From Rhizosphaericola sp047606825 (GTDB taxonomy: Bacteria; Bacteroidota; Bacteroidia; Chitinophagales; Chitinophagaceae): 64,000 nt of DNA. Both the position numbers and the translations under genes were made by a program. Below, piece after piece: positions 43,682 through 51,973 of this stretch; positions within the stretch are counted from its first letter, which is position 1; each line of letters opens with the position of its first letter. Where the stretch lies: positions 38,374-102,373 of the forward strand of contig JASGDY010000001.1 of assembly GCA_047606825.1 (NCBI GenBank), given 5' to 3'. The notes below the pieces were generated by a model. The model was not told the origin of the DNA. It ran no database searches and saw nothing but the letters and a program-made list of their open reading frames with translations.

Positions 43682-43702
43682 CGAAAGGAAACAAAACTTT
43701 GT

Positions 43703-43710
43703 TACTTTTG
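43703..43710 (+). promoter_or_regulatory. -7 promoter box for the rightward mini-island operon (TACTTTTG)
   Basis: TACTTTTG ends 2 nt before the ATG at 43713, so translation more likely begins at the ATG at 43731. Confidence 0.45.
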
Positions 43711-43730
43711 TAATGGGAGGCAGTTACGCA

Positions 43731-43919
43731 ATGAAACAAGCAGCAACAGAAAACAAGCAACTGAAAAAGTCCAAGGGCGAGCGGCTCAACTGGACACCGC
43801 TGTCGGAAGTAAAACCAATAGTGCTGCATGACCACATCGGAAAGACCGTCCTCGTAAAGGACGCGTTTACAAAAGTCGGCAACAATCCAAAGCGTACCAT
43901 AAACGTAATCATCCCTTGA
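43731..43919 (+). CDS. Mini-island protein 1, 62 aa, unknown
   Basis: Basic N-terminus (MKQAATENKQLKKSKGERLN), then WTPLSEVKPIVLHDHIGKTV and LVKDAFTKVGNNPKRTINVI. No family recognised. The ATG at 43713 adds six residues, but the promoter box is only 2 nt away from it. The stop codon overlaps the TTG that begins the next frame (TTGA), so the two are probably coupled. It sits in the 1.2-kb segment between the tRNA-Thr end copies. Confidence 0.55.
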   Translation: MKQAATENKQLKKSKGERLNWTPLSEVKPIVLHDHIGKTVLVKDAFTKVGNNPKRTINVIIP

Positions 43920-44461
43920 TATACGGCTGCAACGGCTATCCGCTTACTTTCGTCCAAAGGGAAAGGTGTAGGGACGGCACAGCTCATTTGTGTACGTACA
44001 TCTACAAATTCCACTCCCCCAAAACAAAACTTTTCTACATCGTCCGGTGCGAGTACCACCGCGAGGACGTTTTTGCCGTAAAGTTCTACTGCAAGAAAGA
44101 CAGACACAGCGACTACAAATATTCCAAATTGACCAACAAGGGGGACGTGGGAAACATTTTGGTTACATGCCTTAAGGTAATCCCGCTATTGTTGCAGGAA
44201 TACCCCAACGCCTCTTTTTGCTTTGTCGGTGCGTCAAGGCTGGTTGAAAACAGGTCAGAGGGGATGAAAAGGAACATAAGGTTTAGGATTTACAGCGATG
44301 TTGCACGGAACCTGATTGGTAGCGTACTGTTTACCCACTATTCCAACGGCGACATAAGCAGTTACTTGTTGCTCAACAACAACTGCAAGGACAGGGAAGA
44401 ACACAAGAATGCTATCCAGCAAATGTTTGCCGACACGTACCGTGAAATCAACCTTGATTAG
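43916..44461 (+). CDS. Mini-island protein 2, about 181 aa, unknown
   Basis: TTG start overlapping the stop of the preceding gene, or a later in-frame start. Soluble and Cys-rich in the first third (GCNGYPLTF, ERCRDG, HLCTYIYKF), with FYIVRCEYHREDVFAVKFYC and later FCFVGASRLVENRSEGMKRN. The C-terminal segment reads RFRIYSDVARNLIGSVLFTH. The fold looks like a mixed alpha/beta protein. No family recognised and no signal peptide. Gene size and context (tRNA-anchored island, divergent short operons) are reminiscent of small cargo or defence genes, but nothing in the sequence proves that. Confidence 0.6.
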   Translation: MIYGCNGYPLTFVQRERCRDGTAHLCTYIYKFHSPKTKLFYIVRCEYHREDVFAVKFYCKKDRHSDYKYSKLTNKGDVGNILVTCLKVIPLLLQEYPNASFCFVGASRLVENRSEGMKRNIRFRIYSDVARNLIGSVLFTHYSNGDISSYLLLNNNCKDREEHKNAIQQMFADTYREINLD

Positions 44462-44555
44462 CTTCAAAAATAGACAGTTCAGCACGAAATGTCCCCTGTA
44501 TGTCTCTTATATTTATCAAAAATAATTTTCAATAAGTTATAAACATAGTATCGTT

Positions 44556-44571
44556 CCCGTAGCTGGCTCTT
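44556..44571 (+). other. Putative att site, right copy
   Basis: CCCGTAGCTGGCTCTT, 15 of 16 identical to the tRNA-Thr 3' end at 43327-43342. It defines a 1.2-kb segment between the copies. It is followed directly by the hairpin terminator. Confidence 0.6.
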
Positions 44572-44572
44572 G

Positions 44573-44613
44573 AAAAAAGGAACGCAACCGTATTTCGGTT
44601 GCGTTCCTTTTTT
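44573..44613. terminator. Perfect 18-bp hairpin, bidirectional terminator
   Basis: 44573-44590 (AAAAAAGGAACGCAACCG) and its exact reverse complement (44596-44613) with a 5-nt loop. A- and T-runs on both sides. It serves the rightward island genes and the leftward YXWGXW gene. Confidence 0.85.
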
Positions 44614-44637
44614 GATTTTAAATTCACGTATTGCTTT

Positions 44638-45444
44638 TTATTGACCTCTGTCATTAGGTTGTCTATTATTGCTTTTTGAACTGCGGGTGCCATTGTTCAT
44701 CGGGACAGCGTGGCCTGTGGATTTGAATGCAGGCTCGTTTTGGTGCTGCTGTTTGAAATTTTGGTAGTTCTGTTGCTGCCTTTCCAGGTTTTCCTGTTTT
44801 ACTTGTCCGCCATTGTTGTCATAGTGCAATGCCGTATTGGAAATGGCGGCCTGTCTAAACATCCGCTGGTCAGGTGTTGATTGGTAATGTTGCTGGCTGT
44901 TGTACTGGCGCTGTTGGGTACTTGGCCGTCTCTGGATACCTCCACGCCCATTGAAACTAACCCTGCTGTTGCCGACCATATAGTTCCTGTCGACATACGT
45001 ATTGTGGACAATGTTCGGATTGACGTGCGTGACGGCCGTATTGTAGACGAAAACATTGCCACGCCATGCTCCACCTACATAACCGACTCCAAAATAGCCA
45101 AAACCATAATTGATGCCACCGTAAAAGCCTACATTCCTAGCCCAGTAACCGGAGTTCCAGACATACGAAACGCCGTTGAACGCCCAATATCCGGGTGTCC
45201 ACAGTAGACCGACTTCAGGTGGGAGTGTCCAATATCCCGGTACCCAGTAATATCCCGTTTCCGGAGAGTACGCCCAATAACCGGGTATCCAGATATAGCC
45301 TTCTCCCGGACACATGGGCTGGTCGTATGTAACCAATGCAGGCGGAGCAATATTTACCGAAATGCTGACCTGCGCTTTGGATGCCAGCCCCAAGCCTATC
45401 AGCAAGGCAAGCATCATAGCCTGAACAAAATTCTTCGTTTTCAT
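44638..45444 (-). CDS. YXWGXW repeat-containing secreted protein
   Basis: 268 residues from the ATG at 45444 (MKTKNFVQAMMLALLIGLGL, signal ending SKAQ). Four tandem WxPGYW units follow at about residues 45-115: IWIPGYW, YWVPGYW, LWTPGYW and VWNSGYW, spaced about 19 residues. A Gly/Tyr-rich stretch and a Gln/Asn-rich tail (RRPSTQQRQYNSQQHYQ) follow. YXWGXW-type repeats occur in surface proteins of many Gram-negative bacteria, function unknown. The gene is probably monocistronic and ends at the strong hairpin at 44573-44613. Confidence 0.87.
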   Translation of the reverse strand: MKTKNFVQAMMLALLIGLGLASKAQVSISVNIAPPALVTYDQPMCPGEGYIWIPGYWAYSPETGYYWVPGYWTLPPEVGLLWTPGYWAFNGVSYVWNSGYWARNVGFYGGINYGFGYFGVGYVGGAWRGNVFVYNTAVTHVNPNIVHNTYVDRNYMVGNSRVSFNGRGGIQRRPSTQQRQYNSQQHYQSTPDQRMFRQAAISNTALHYDNNGGQVKQENLERQQQNYQNFKQQHQNEPAFKSTGHAVPMNNGTRSSKSNNRQPNDRGQ

Positions 45445-45518
45445 TGTAAAACGGTTTAGCAGCAAAAAATGTCTTTTTTCAATATCGAAAAACCTTCTAT
45501 TGTTTTGCTATACAGCAA

Positions 45519-45526
45519 CAAAATTA
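45519..45526 (-). promoter_or_regulatory. Possible -7 promoter box for the YXWGXW gene (TAATTTTG)
   Basis: Minus-strand TAATTTTG, 74 nt before the ATG at 45444. It lies in the 290-bp region that also carries the rightward gldF promoter. Confidence 0.4.
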
Positions 45527-45722
45527 GTGTAAGTTTCGTTTACGATTTCTTAAATGGGGCGTATTTACGTTCGGTGGGAATAATAGTTCAAATCTTCGCT
45601 GGCGAGCAGAGATACTATGCGAGTAGGCTGGCTGTTGATGTTATTCATTACACAATTTATGCTGTGCGGTTTTCCCTTTTTCCCTTTTTGACCGACCGAT
45701 AGACAAATCATAAATCAACCGT

Positions 45723-45730
45723 TATCTTTG
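45723..45730 (+). promoter_or_regulatory. -7 promoter box for gldF (TATCTTTG)
   Basis: TATCTTTG matches the consensus and ends 4 nt before the ATG at 45735, implying a leaderless mRNA or use of the second ATG at 45741. Confidence 0.5.
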
Positions 45731-45734
45731 TCGC

Positions 45735-46457
45735 ATGTGGATGATATGTACCAAGGAATGCAGACAGTTTTTCAGCAGTCTGACCGGATATATTGCGGTT
45801 GTGACTTTTCTGTTGCTGAACGGGCTGTTCCTGTTTGTATTTCCCGAAACGAGCTTGCTGGACTACGGTTATGCGAGCCTGGACGGGTATTTCCGTGTCG
45901 CGCCGTGGATTTTCCTGTTTTTGGTACCGACCATCACGATGAAAAGTTTTGCGGAGGAGTATAAGTCCGGGACTTTTGAAATGCTGAAGACCTATCCGCT
46001 GACACCCGCGCAGATTGTCTGGGGCAAGTTTTTTGGGGCGATGTTCGTCGTGTTGCTATCGCTGTTGCCGACGGTCGTGTATGCGGTTTCGATGCAGCGG
46101 CTGAGCGCGGTCGGCGGTATTGACACGGGCAGCACGATTGGCAGTTATATTGGGCTGTTGCTGTTGGGCAGCGTGTTCACGGCGATTGGTATCTGCACGA
46201 GCAGCTTCACATCCAATACGGTCGCGGCTTTTATATTGGGCGCGGTGATATGCCTGTTGTTTTACGCGGGGTTTGACGCGGTGGCGAGCCTACCGATTTT
46301 CCGAAACGGCGCGGACTATTACTTGCAAATGTTCGGGCTTGATTTCCACTATAAAAACATTAGCCGCGGCGTGGTCGATATTCGCGATATTGTTTATTTT
46401 ATGGGTGTTGTTTATTTGTGTGCATTGGTGACGAGGCGCAATATTTTAATGAAGTGA
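45735..46457 (+). CDS. gldF: Gliding-motility ABC transporter permease GldF
   Basis: 240 residues with six membrane segments. The N-terminus CTKECRQFFSSLTGYIAVVT and EEYKSGTFEMLKTYPLTPAQIVWGKF (split) are hallmarks of the GldF/ABC-2 permease family. GldF with GldG and the ATPase GldA form a transporter needed for gliding in flavobacteria; the proteins also occur in non-gliders, where their role is unclear. gldG follows after 1 bp. gldA is not adjacent. The ATG at 45741 is an alternative start two codons later. Confidence 0.9.
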   Translation: MWMICTKECRQFFSSLTGYIAVVTFLLLNGLFLFVFPETSLLDYGYASLDGYFRVAPWIFLFLVPTITMKSFAEEYKSGTFEMLKTYPLTPAQIVWGKFFGAMFVVLLSLLPTVVYAVSMQRLSAVGGIDTGSTIGSYIGLLLLGSVFTAIGICTSSFTSNTVAAFILGAVICLLFYAGFDAVASLPIFRNGADYYLQMFGLDFHYKNISRGVVDIRDIVYFMGVVYLCALVTRRNILMK

Positions 46458-46458
46458 G

Positions 46459-48219
46459 ATGGCTTTTTTGGACAAAATATTAAAGAAAAAATACGGTTGG
46501 CTGTTGGTCGTCGGGCTGTTTGCGGTGCTGACGTTTGCCACATCCTTGCTCCGTTACAAAATAGACCTGACGGCGGAAAAAAGATTTACCATCACGCAGC
46601 CGTCCAAAGACTTGCTGTCTCAGTTGGAAGAACCAGTGGACGTACAGATATTCCTGACGGGCGACCTGCCGCCGGACTACAAAAAACTCAGCGTCGCTAC
46701 GCAGGATTTGCTGGAACAATACCGTGACCTGAGCCACAATAACGTCCGTTTCAGTTTTGCCAAACCCGGCGAAGACTTGACGGACAGCCTGAGATACAAC
46801 CTGTACGACAGCTTGGCACATTTGGGCGTCGTATTTGAGAACAACCAGGACGTTTCCGAAAAAGACGGAAGGCAGTCCCAGCAAATCATCATCCCGTCCG
46901 CGCTGGTTTCCGTTGCCGGCAAGCATCCCGTCGCCGTGGATCTGCGCAGCAGCCGGACGGTTTTCAAAAATTTCAACGTCGTCAACGACAACCCCGAACC
47001 GGACAAGGAAGCCACGCTCAACGCCGCAGAGGCCTTATTGGAGTACAAACTTTCCAACGCCATCAATAAGCTCACACGCAAATCTGTCCCCACCATCGCC
47101 TACGCCGTCGGCAATGGCGAACCCATCGACTTGACCGTCAACGACCTTGGCGAAATCTTGCGCAACGACTATCGGCTCGGCGTTTTTGACCTGAAATCCG
47201 CTTATCCTAATCCAGATATCATCAACACCTTGCTGGTCGTCAAGCCGACAAAAACTTTTTCCGATACGGACAAGCTCAAGCTCGACCAATACGTCATGCA
47301 CGGCGGTAAAATCATCTGGTTCGTGGACAAGCAATACGCGGAACTCGACAGTCTGATGAACAGCAAAAAAGATTTCGTGGCTTACGACCGCAACCTGCAA
47401 CTGGATGATATTTTGTTCCGGTACGGCGTGCGGCTCAACAGCAATCTTTTGCAGGACCTGAACTGCGCCAAGCTCCCGATTGTCGTGGGTTACAATCCCG
47501 ACAACAGTCCGCGGATGCAGCGGATGCCCTGGCCTTATTATCCGTTTCTTTCGTCCACCAACGATAATCCGATTAGCAATAACCTCGACCGTGTTTTGTC
47601 CATTTTCCCATCGACGATGGACACGGTCGCGGCGGAAGGCATCCGCAAAACCGTCCTGCTTGCGTCTGACACCAACAGCCGTGTGCTCGCTTCCCCGGCG
47701 ATGGTCAGTCTCAATAGTTGGCAGGACGACCCAGATTTCCGCACGTTCAATCGGGCGCATCTGCCTGTTGCCGTATTGCTGGAAGGGAAATTCAAATCCC
47801 TGTACGCCAACCGTCTCACGCAGGCGGACATGGATTCCGTGCAAGCTGATCTGGGCAAGCCTTTCCTGCCACAGGCGGAAAAAGACGGTCAACAGATTGT
47901 GGTTGCCAATGCGGGCATCGTCACCAACGGCGTGATGCAGACAACCGGACCGTTGCCGATGGGTGAGCTGCCGTTTGATCAATATCGGTTTGCCAACCGT
48001 GATTTCCTGATGAACAGCGTAGATTATCTCACATCGACCAACCGTCTTTTTGTGGCGCGCAACAAGGATTTTATCTTGCGGCTGTTGGACAAACAGAAAG
48101 TGGACACAGAAAAATCGACATGGCAGTTTGTGGATATAGCCTTACCGATACTGTTGATTGTTGCATTTGGTTTGCTGTTTCAATATATTCGTAAAAAGAA
48201 ATACCAGGGAAATGTATGA
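46459..48219 (+). CDS. gldG: Gliding-motility-associated ABC transporter subunit GldG
   Basis: 586 residues. An N-terminal membrane segment (about 14-32), then a large extracytoplasmic region and a C-terminal membrane segment (about 555-578, FVDIALPILLIVAFGLLFQY) before a basic end. Family features include RYKIDLTAEKRFTITQPSKD near residue 30, QLEEPVDVQIFLTGDLPPDY, and GGKIIWFVDK. It is thought to be the substrate-binding or membrane-linked partner of GldF. The ATG lies 1 bp after the gldF stop (TGAGATGG), so translation is coupled. Complete, with no sign of decay. Confidence 0.92.
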   Translation: MAFLDKILKKKYGWLLVVGLFAVLTFATSLLRYKIDLTAEKRFTITQPSKDLLSQLEEPVDVQIFLTGDLPPDYKKLSVATQDLLEQYRDLSHNNVRFSFAKPGEDLTDSLRYNLYDSLAHLGVVFENNQDVSEKDGRQSQQIIIPSALVSVAGKHPVAVDLRSSRTVFKNFNVVNDNPEPDKEATLNAAEALLEYKLSNAINKLTRKSVPTIAYAVGNGEPIDLTVNDLGEILRNDYRLGVFDLKSAYPNPDIINTLLVVKPTKTFSDTDKLKLDQYVMHGGKIIWFVDKQYAELDSLMNSKKDFVAYDRNLQLDDILFRYGVRLNSNLLQDLNCAKLPIVVGYNPDNSPRMQRMPWPYYPFLSSTNDNPISNNLDRVLSIFPSTMDTVAAEGIRKTVLLASDTNSRVLASPAMVSLNSWQDDPDFRTFNRAHLPVAVLLEGKFKSLYANRLTQADMDSVQADLGKPFLPQAEKDGQQIVVANAGIVTNGVMQTTGPLPMGELPFDQYRFANRDFLMNSVDYLTSTNRLFVARNKDFILRLLDKQKVDTEKSTWQFVDIALPILLIVAFGLLFQYIRKKKYQGNV

Positions 48220-48328
48220 TTTAGGATTTATGCAGATTGTTTTTTAAGGCCTCGTCACCGACGACAAAGCCGTTTATACTTGACAAGGAATATAGTAGTG
48301 AATTGAATACGAATATAAACAATAGAGA

Positions 48329-48428
48329 CCTCACCGTCATTGCTGCGTAGGCAGGAATCTGATGATAGGCATTTCAGTGAAGCCATTCTTTAGAGCGGAT
48401 TCCTGTCTACGCAGGAATGACGGTGAGG
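48329..48428. repeat. 100-bp element with 31-bp inverted arms
   Basis: Arms at 48329-48359 and 48398-48428 (CCTCACCGTCATT...) are inverted copies with two mismatches in 31 and a 38-bp centre. The arms carry the GTCATTCCTGCGTAG-type sequence that I recall as a dispersed palindromic repeat in many bacteria. A MITE- or REP-like element, or a terminator for gldG, is possible. Confidence 0.75.
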
Positions 48429-48488
48429 TTTTCTTTTTCTGCCAGTTCATTAATTTCTGCCTTGTACAGTATAATTACTTTTGTTTTT

Positions 48489-48496
48489 TACTTTTG
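48489..48496 (+). promoter_or_regulatory. -7 promoter box for the TerC gene (TACTTTTG)
   Basis: The second of two TACTTTTG copies (the first at 48476-48483), 9 nt before the ATG at 48506. Both sit in a short TTTTTAC-type array. Confidence 0.5.
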
Positions 48497-48505
48497 AATT
48501 TGTTT

Positions 48506-49462
48506 ATGACACATACTCAGCTCGCATATTTGATTTTCGGAATTTTTTTATTGGCGGCATTGTTGTTCGACATTTTGGTGTTGAGCAAGAAAGGGCGCAA
48601 GACGACGGTAAAGGAAGCGTTGTGGCAGACGGCATTCTGGACGGTGATGGCGACGGGTTTTGGGTTGTTTGTCTGGAAGGACGAAGGGTTCGCGTATGCG
48701 ACCAAGTTTTTCAGTGCGTACCTGATGGAATGGAGCTTGAGCATCGACAATATCTTTGTGTTCATATTGATATTTGGCTTTTTCAGGATATCGGACGAAG
48801 ACTCGGCAAGAGCCTTGCTGATTGGGGTTTTGGCGGCGATTGTGTTTCGGGTGTTGTTTATTGCCATCGGGATTGAACTGGTCGATAGGTTCAGTTGGAT
48901 TATGTACATTTTCGGGGTGATTATTCTGTACACAGGAATTAAGTTGTTTTTCCAAAAAGAGGAAGACGAGTTTAGGCCGCAGGAGTCGCCGGTGTATAAG
49001 TTGGCCAACAAGTTTTTTACCGTCAGCCACAAAGACCCCAAGGGGAAATTTTTCGTAAAAGAAAACGGCAAACGCGCCATGACTTCACTTTCCCTGGTCG
49101 TGTTGATATTGGCGTTTACGGATATTGCGTTTGCCTTGGACAGCATTCCGACGGTTGTTACGCTTGTCCGGGGCGGTCCCAAAGTGCCGTTTACGGAAGC
49201 GGACATCATGGTCATTTATTCGAGCAATATCTTGGCGGTATTGGGTTTGCGCAGTTTGTTCTTCCTGTTGAAAGGCGCGGCAGACAAGTTCAAATACCTA
49301 CAACAGGGCATTGCGTTTATATTGGTGTTTATCGGCGTGAAGATGCTGTTGGAGTTTTTCCATATTGAGATTTCGATATATGTGTCACTGGCAGTGATTG
49401 TACTGAGCGTGACGGTCGCAATACTGTACTCGATATATCGCAACAATAGGGTGGAAGGGTAG
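48506..49462 (+). CDS. TerC/Alx family integral membrane protein
   Basis: 318 residues from the ATG at 48506 (MTHTQLAYLIFGIFLLAALL). About eight or nine membrane segments carry the family acidic motifs SLSIDNIFVFILIFGFF and AFTDIAFALDSIPTVV. A cytoplasmic loop holds FFQKEEDEFRPQESPVYKLA. Alx/TerC proteins take part in metal (manganese) handling and pH- or tellurite-linked stress. The open frame extends 48 codons upstream but that part translates the repeat at 48329-48428, so the later ATG is used. It converges on gatA with 9 bp between stops. Confidence 0.92.
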   Translation: MTHTQLAYLIFGIFLLAALLFDILVLSKKGRKTTVKEALWQTAFWTVMATGFGLFVWKDEGFAYATKFFSAYLMEWSLSIDNIFVFILIFGFFRISDEDSARALLIGVLAAIVFRVLFIAIGIELVDRFSWIMYIFGVIILYTGIKLFFQKEEDEFRPQESPVYKLANKFFTVSHKDPKGKFFVKENGKRAMTSLSLVVLILAFTDIAFALDSIPTVVTLVRGGPKVPFTEADIMVIYSSNILAVLGLRSLFFLLKGAADKFKYLQQGIAFILVFIGVKMLLEFFHIEISIYVSLAVIVLSVTVAILYSIYRNNRVEG

Positions 49463-49471
49463 TCTTTTTGT

Positions 49472-50920
49472 TTAGGGATGTGGGATTCCTGCATGGAGCA
49501 TTGCCCCAAAATGAAGCAATTTTTCTTCTGCAAACATTGGTGCCAATACCTGCAACCCAAACGGCATCCCGTTGGAATGCTGGTACAACGGCAGGGAAAT
49601 CGCCGGAATACCAACCAAGTTGGCGAATACGGAATAGATGTCTAAAAGGTACATCTCAATCGGGTCTTCCGATTTTTCGCCGAAACGGAACGCCGGAGCC
49701 GTGACTGTCGGCATCAGCAACACATCATATTGCGCAAAAATAGCGTTGGTCGCATTTTTCAACAGACGACGCACTTTTTGTGCTTTGGTAAAATACGCAT
49801 CAAAATACCCCGCGCTCAATACAAACGAACCGAGCATGATACGTTTTTGCACTTCGGCACCAAAACCTTCGGAACGGGATTTTTTGTAGAACACATTCAA
49901 GTCCACGTTTTTGTCCTTGGTACGGTGTCCGTAACGTATACCGTCAAAACGCGACAGGTTGCTGGATGCCTCCGCCGTCGTCAATATATAATAGGTCGGA
50001 ACGATATAGTCCAGATAGTCAAAGTCGATGGTATCGACCTGATGGCCTTCGCATTGAAGCTGTACAATCGTTTCGGAAATCGCGTTTTTGATTTCCGGGT
50101 CAAGACCGGGATGTTCCAACGCTTGTTTGAAGCAAGCGATTTTGTATTTTTTTTCGGTAGGCTGGGCAATACTGGCGGCATAGTCAGGCACGATTTCATT
50201 GCTGACCGTACTGTCAAAATCGTCTTCCCCGGCAATCACTTCCAATACACGCGCCGCATCCGCCACGTTGAGGCTGAAAATGCCAATCTGGTCAAACGAA
50301 CTCGCATAGGCAATCAAGCCATACCGGGAAATGCGGCCATACGATGGTTTCAGACCGACAATACCACAAAAATCTGCTGGTTGGCGTACCGAGCCTCCCG
50401 TGTCGCTACCCAGGCTGACCATGCAAAGACCTGCCTGCACCGACACCGCCGAACCGCCGGACGAACCACCCGGGACGCGCTCGTTGTCTTTGGCGTTCAA
50501 CACGTTGCCAAAAGCGGAATTTTCGTTGCTGCTGCCCATGGCAAACTCGTCGCAGTTCTGCCGACCGATGATGATGGCACCTTCCGCCAACAAGCGTTCT
50601 ACTGCCGTGGCGTTGTACACCGCTTCGTAGCCTTCCAATATTTTGGATGCGGCCGTGAGCTTATGGTCTTTGTAGGTAATGACGTCTTTGATGCCGACGA
50701 TGACGCCGTGAAGTTTACCAATGGTATCAGGTTTTTCACGGCGTTGTGCGTCCAGTTCGGTTGCCCTTTGCAGGGCTTCCGTTGCGTAGACTTCCAAAAA
50801 AGCGTTGAGGTGCTGTGCAGAAGAGATTAGACCTAAATAATATTGCACGGCTTCCTCACAGGAGGTGCTGCCGTGCAACAAGTCTTTATGGTATTCCTCG
50901 ATTGAAGAAAAACTAAACAA
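49472..50920 (-). CDS. gatA: Asp/Glu-tRNA amidotransferase subunit A
   Basis: 482 residues of the amidase-signature family. With GatB and GatC it turns Glu-tRNA(Gln) and Asp-tRNA(Asn) into Gln- and Asn-tRNA. The Ser-cis-Ser-Lys triad regions are visible: GVIVGIKDVITYKDH (Lys), PGGSSGGSAVSVQAGL (first Ser), and SLGSDTGGSVRQPADFCG (nucleophile Ser in the GGS). Length is normal. tatA lies 27 bp upstream on the same strand and may share a transcript; gatB and gatC are not here. Confidence 0.96.
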   Translation of the reverse strand: MFSFSSIEEYHKDLLHGSTSCEEAVQYYLGLISSAQHLNAFLEVYATEALQRATELDAQRREKPDTIGKLHGVIVGIKDVITYKDHKLTAASKILEGYEAVYNATAVERLLAEGAIIIGRQNCDEFAMGSSNENSAFGNVLNAKDNERVPGGSSGGSAVSVQAGLCMVSLGSDTGGSVRQPADFCGIVGLKPSYGRISRYGLIAYASSFDQIGIFSLNVADAARVLEVIAGEDDFDSTVSNEIVPDYAASIAQPTEKKYKIACFKQALEHPGLDPEIKNAISETIVQLQCEGHQVDTIDFDYLDYIVPTYYILTTAEASSNLSRFDGIRYGHRTKDKNVDLNVFYKKSRSEGFGAEVQKRIMLGSFVLSAGYFDAYFTKAQKVRRLLKNATNAIFAQYDVLLMPTVTAPAFRFGEKSEDPIEMYLLDIYSVFANLVGIPAISLPLYQHSNGMPFGLQVLAPMFAEEKLLHFGAMLHAGIPHP

Positions 50921-50947
50921 ATCCTTATGGGGTTTGAATCAATAAAA

Positions 50948-51187
50948 TTAATGGGTGGTCGTAGTCGTCGTCGTTACGCTACCGTCTTCGTTGGTAGTAA
51001 CCACTTTCTTGACGTCTTTTTCCTTTGTGCCTTCCTCTATTTCTTTCCTTACGTTGTCCTTGGCATCGTTAAATTCACGGATGCCACGACCCAAACCGCG
51101 CATAAATTCAGGAATTTTGCGACCTCCAAAAAGTATCAGTACCGCTAAAATAATCAGAATCCATTCTGAACCGCCTGGCATGCTCAT
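50948..51187 (-). CDS. tatA: Twin-arginine translocase subunit TatA/E
   Basis: 79 residues from the ATG at 51187 (MSMPGGSEWILIILAVLILF). One membrane segment is followed by the conserved GGRKIPEFMRGLGRGIREF amphipathic helix, then a charged tail ending in Thr and Val repeats (TTTTTTTH type). TatA forms the pore for folded proteins with a twin-arginine signal. The longer open frame upstream is ignored, as it has no family match. Just upstream of gatA (27 bp). Confidence 0.94.
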   Translation of the reverse strand: MSMPGGSEWILIILAVLILFGGRKIPEFMRGLGRGIREFNDAKDNVRKEIEEGTKEKDVKKVVTTNEDGSVTTTTTTTH

Positions 51188-51380
51188 AATTAAAAATTTA
51201 GACTGCGAAAATAGCATATATCTTGCAAATTAAAGACAAATAAAAAAGAATAGGAAATGTTAAATCGTTTAAGCGGATGGCCACCAGCTATCCTTTAGCC
51301 TTGGACTATGTACAATAGGCGAAGCCTGTCGACTCCGCCTATAATGATAACTTATCGAAAATGGACAACAACCGAATGTC

Positions 51381-51731
51381 TTAGAATCTTTTTTCCTTGA
51401 TTCTTGCTCTCTTGCCGCTACGTTCACGCAGATAGAACAGCTTGGCGCGACGCACTTTACCTACTTTGTTCAGTACGATGGAATCAACGTTGGGAGAGGC
51501 GTAAGGGAAAAGCCTTTCTACACCGATACCTTCGGAAATCTTACGGACAGTAAAGGTTGCGGTAGCACCTTCGCCTTGAATCTTGATGACATCGCCACGG
51601 AAGCTCTGGATACGTTCTTTGCCACCTTCTACGATTTTATAATTGACGGTGACGTTGTCTCCCGCTTTGAATTTCGGAAATTCCTTGATGGACGTCAACT
51701 GCTCGTGTACAAAATTAACAGCTACACTCAT
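51381..51731 (-). CDS. rplS: 50S ribosomal protein L19
   Basis: 116 residues from the ATG at 51731 (MSVAVNFVHEQLTSIKEFPK). Landmarks are FKAGDNVTVNYKIVEGGKERIQ (split), FRGDVIKIQGEGATATFTVRK, GIGVERLFPYASPNVDSI and VGKVRRAKLFYLRERSGKRARI. It sits at the 30S-50S interface. Its own promoter TACCTTTGC lies 20 nt upstream; upstream ORF codons (MHSLNFLA) overlap the promoter and are rejected. Confidence 0.98.
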   Translation of the reverse strand: MSVAVNFVHEQLTSIKEFPKFKAGDNVTVNYKIVEGGKERIQSFRGDVIKIQGEGATATFTVRKISEGIGVERLFPYASPNVDSIVLNKVGKVRRAKLFYLRERSGKRARIKEKRF

Positions 51732-51751
51732 TGCTAAAAAATTTAAGGAAT

Positions 51752-51760
51752 GCAAAGGTA
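51752..51760 (-). promoter_or_regulatory. -7 promoter box for rplS (TACCTTTGC)
   Basis: Minus-strand TACCTTTGC, a perfect TAnnTTTGC match 20 nt before the rplS ATG. Confidence 0.6.
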
Positions 51761-51973
51761 AGGGGAAATATGGGAAAAGAAAAAAATATTTGAGAATTTG
51801 AAGATAATTCTTGTTCGTTTTTCTTCGTCATCATTTCATTCCAAACCTAAAAATCGTCATATAAATCAAACGTATATGGACTTCACTTGCCAATTGAGCC
51901 TAAAAGTCCATCTACGTGTCCAAACGCAAATGCTATTGATATAGCCAATCGTTACGATTTTCAAATCTTCAAA

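Noticed and set aside
45469..45702. 77-codon open frame upstream of gldF
   Set aside because: It lies in the divergent promoter region, contains no family signature and overlaps the likely YXWGXW promoter.
51315..51342. ATAGGCG...CGCCTAT inverted repeat after rplS
   Set aside because: Only 7 bp with a 14-nt loop and no T-run; too weak to call a terminator.
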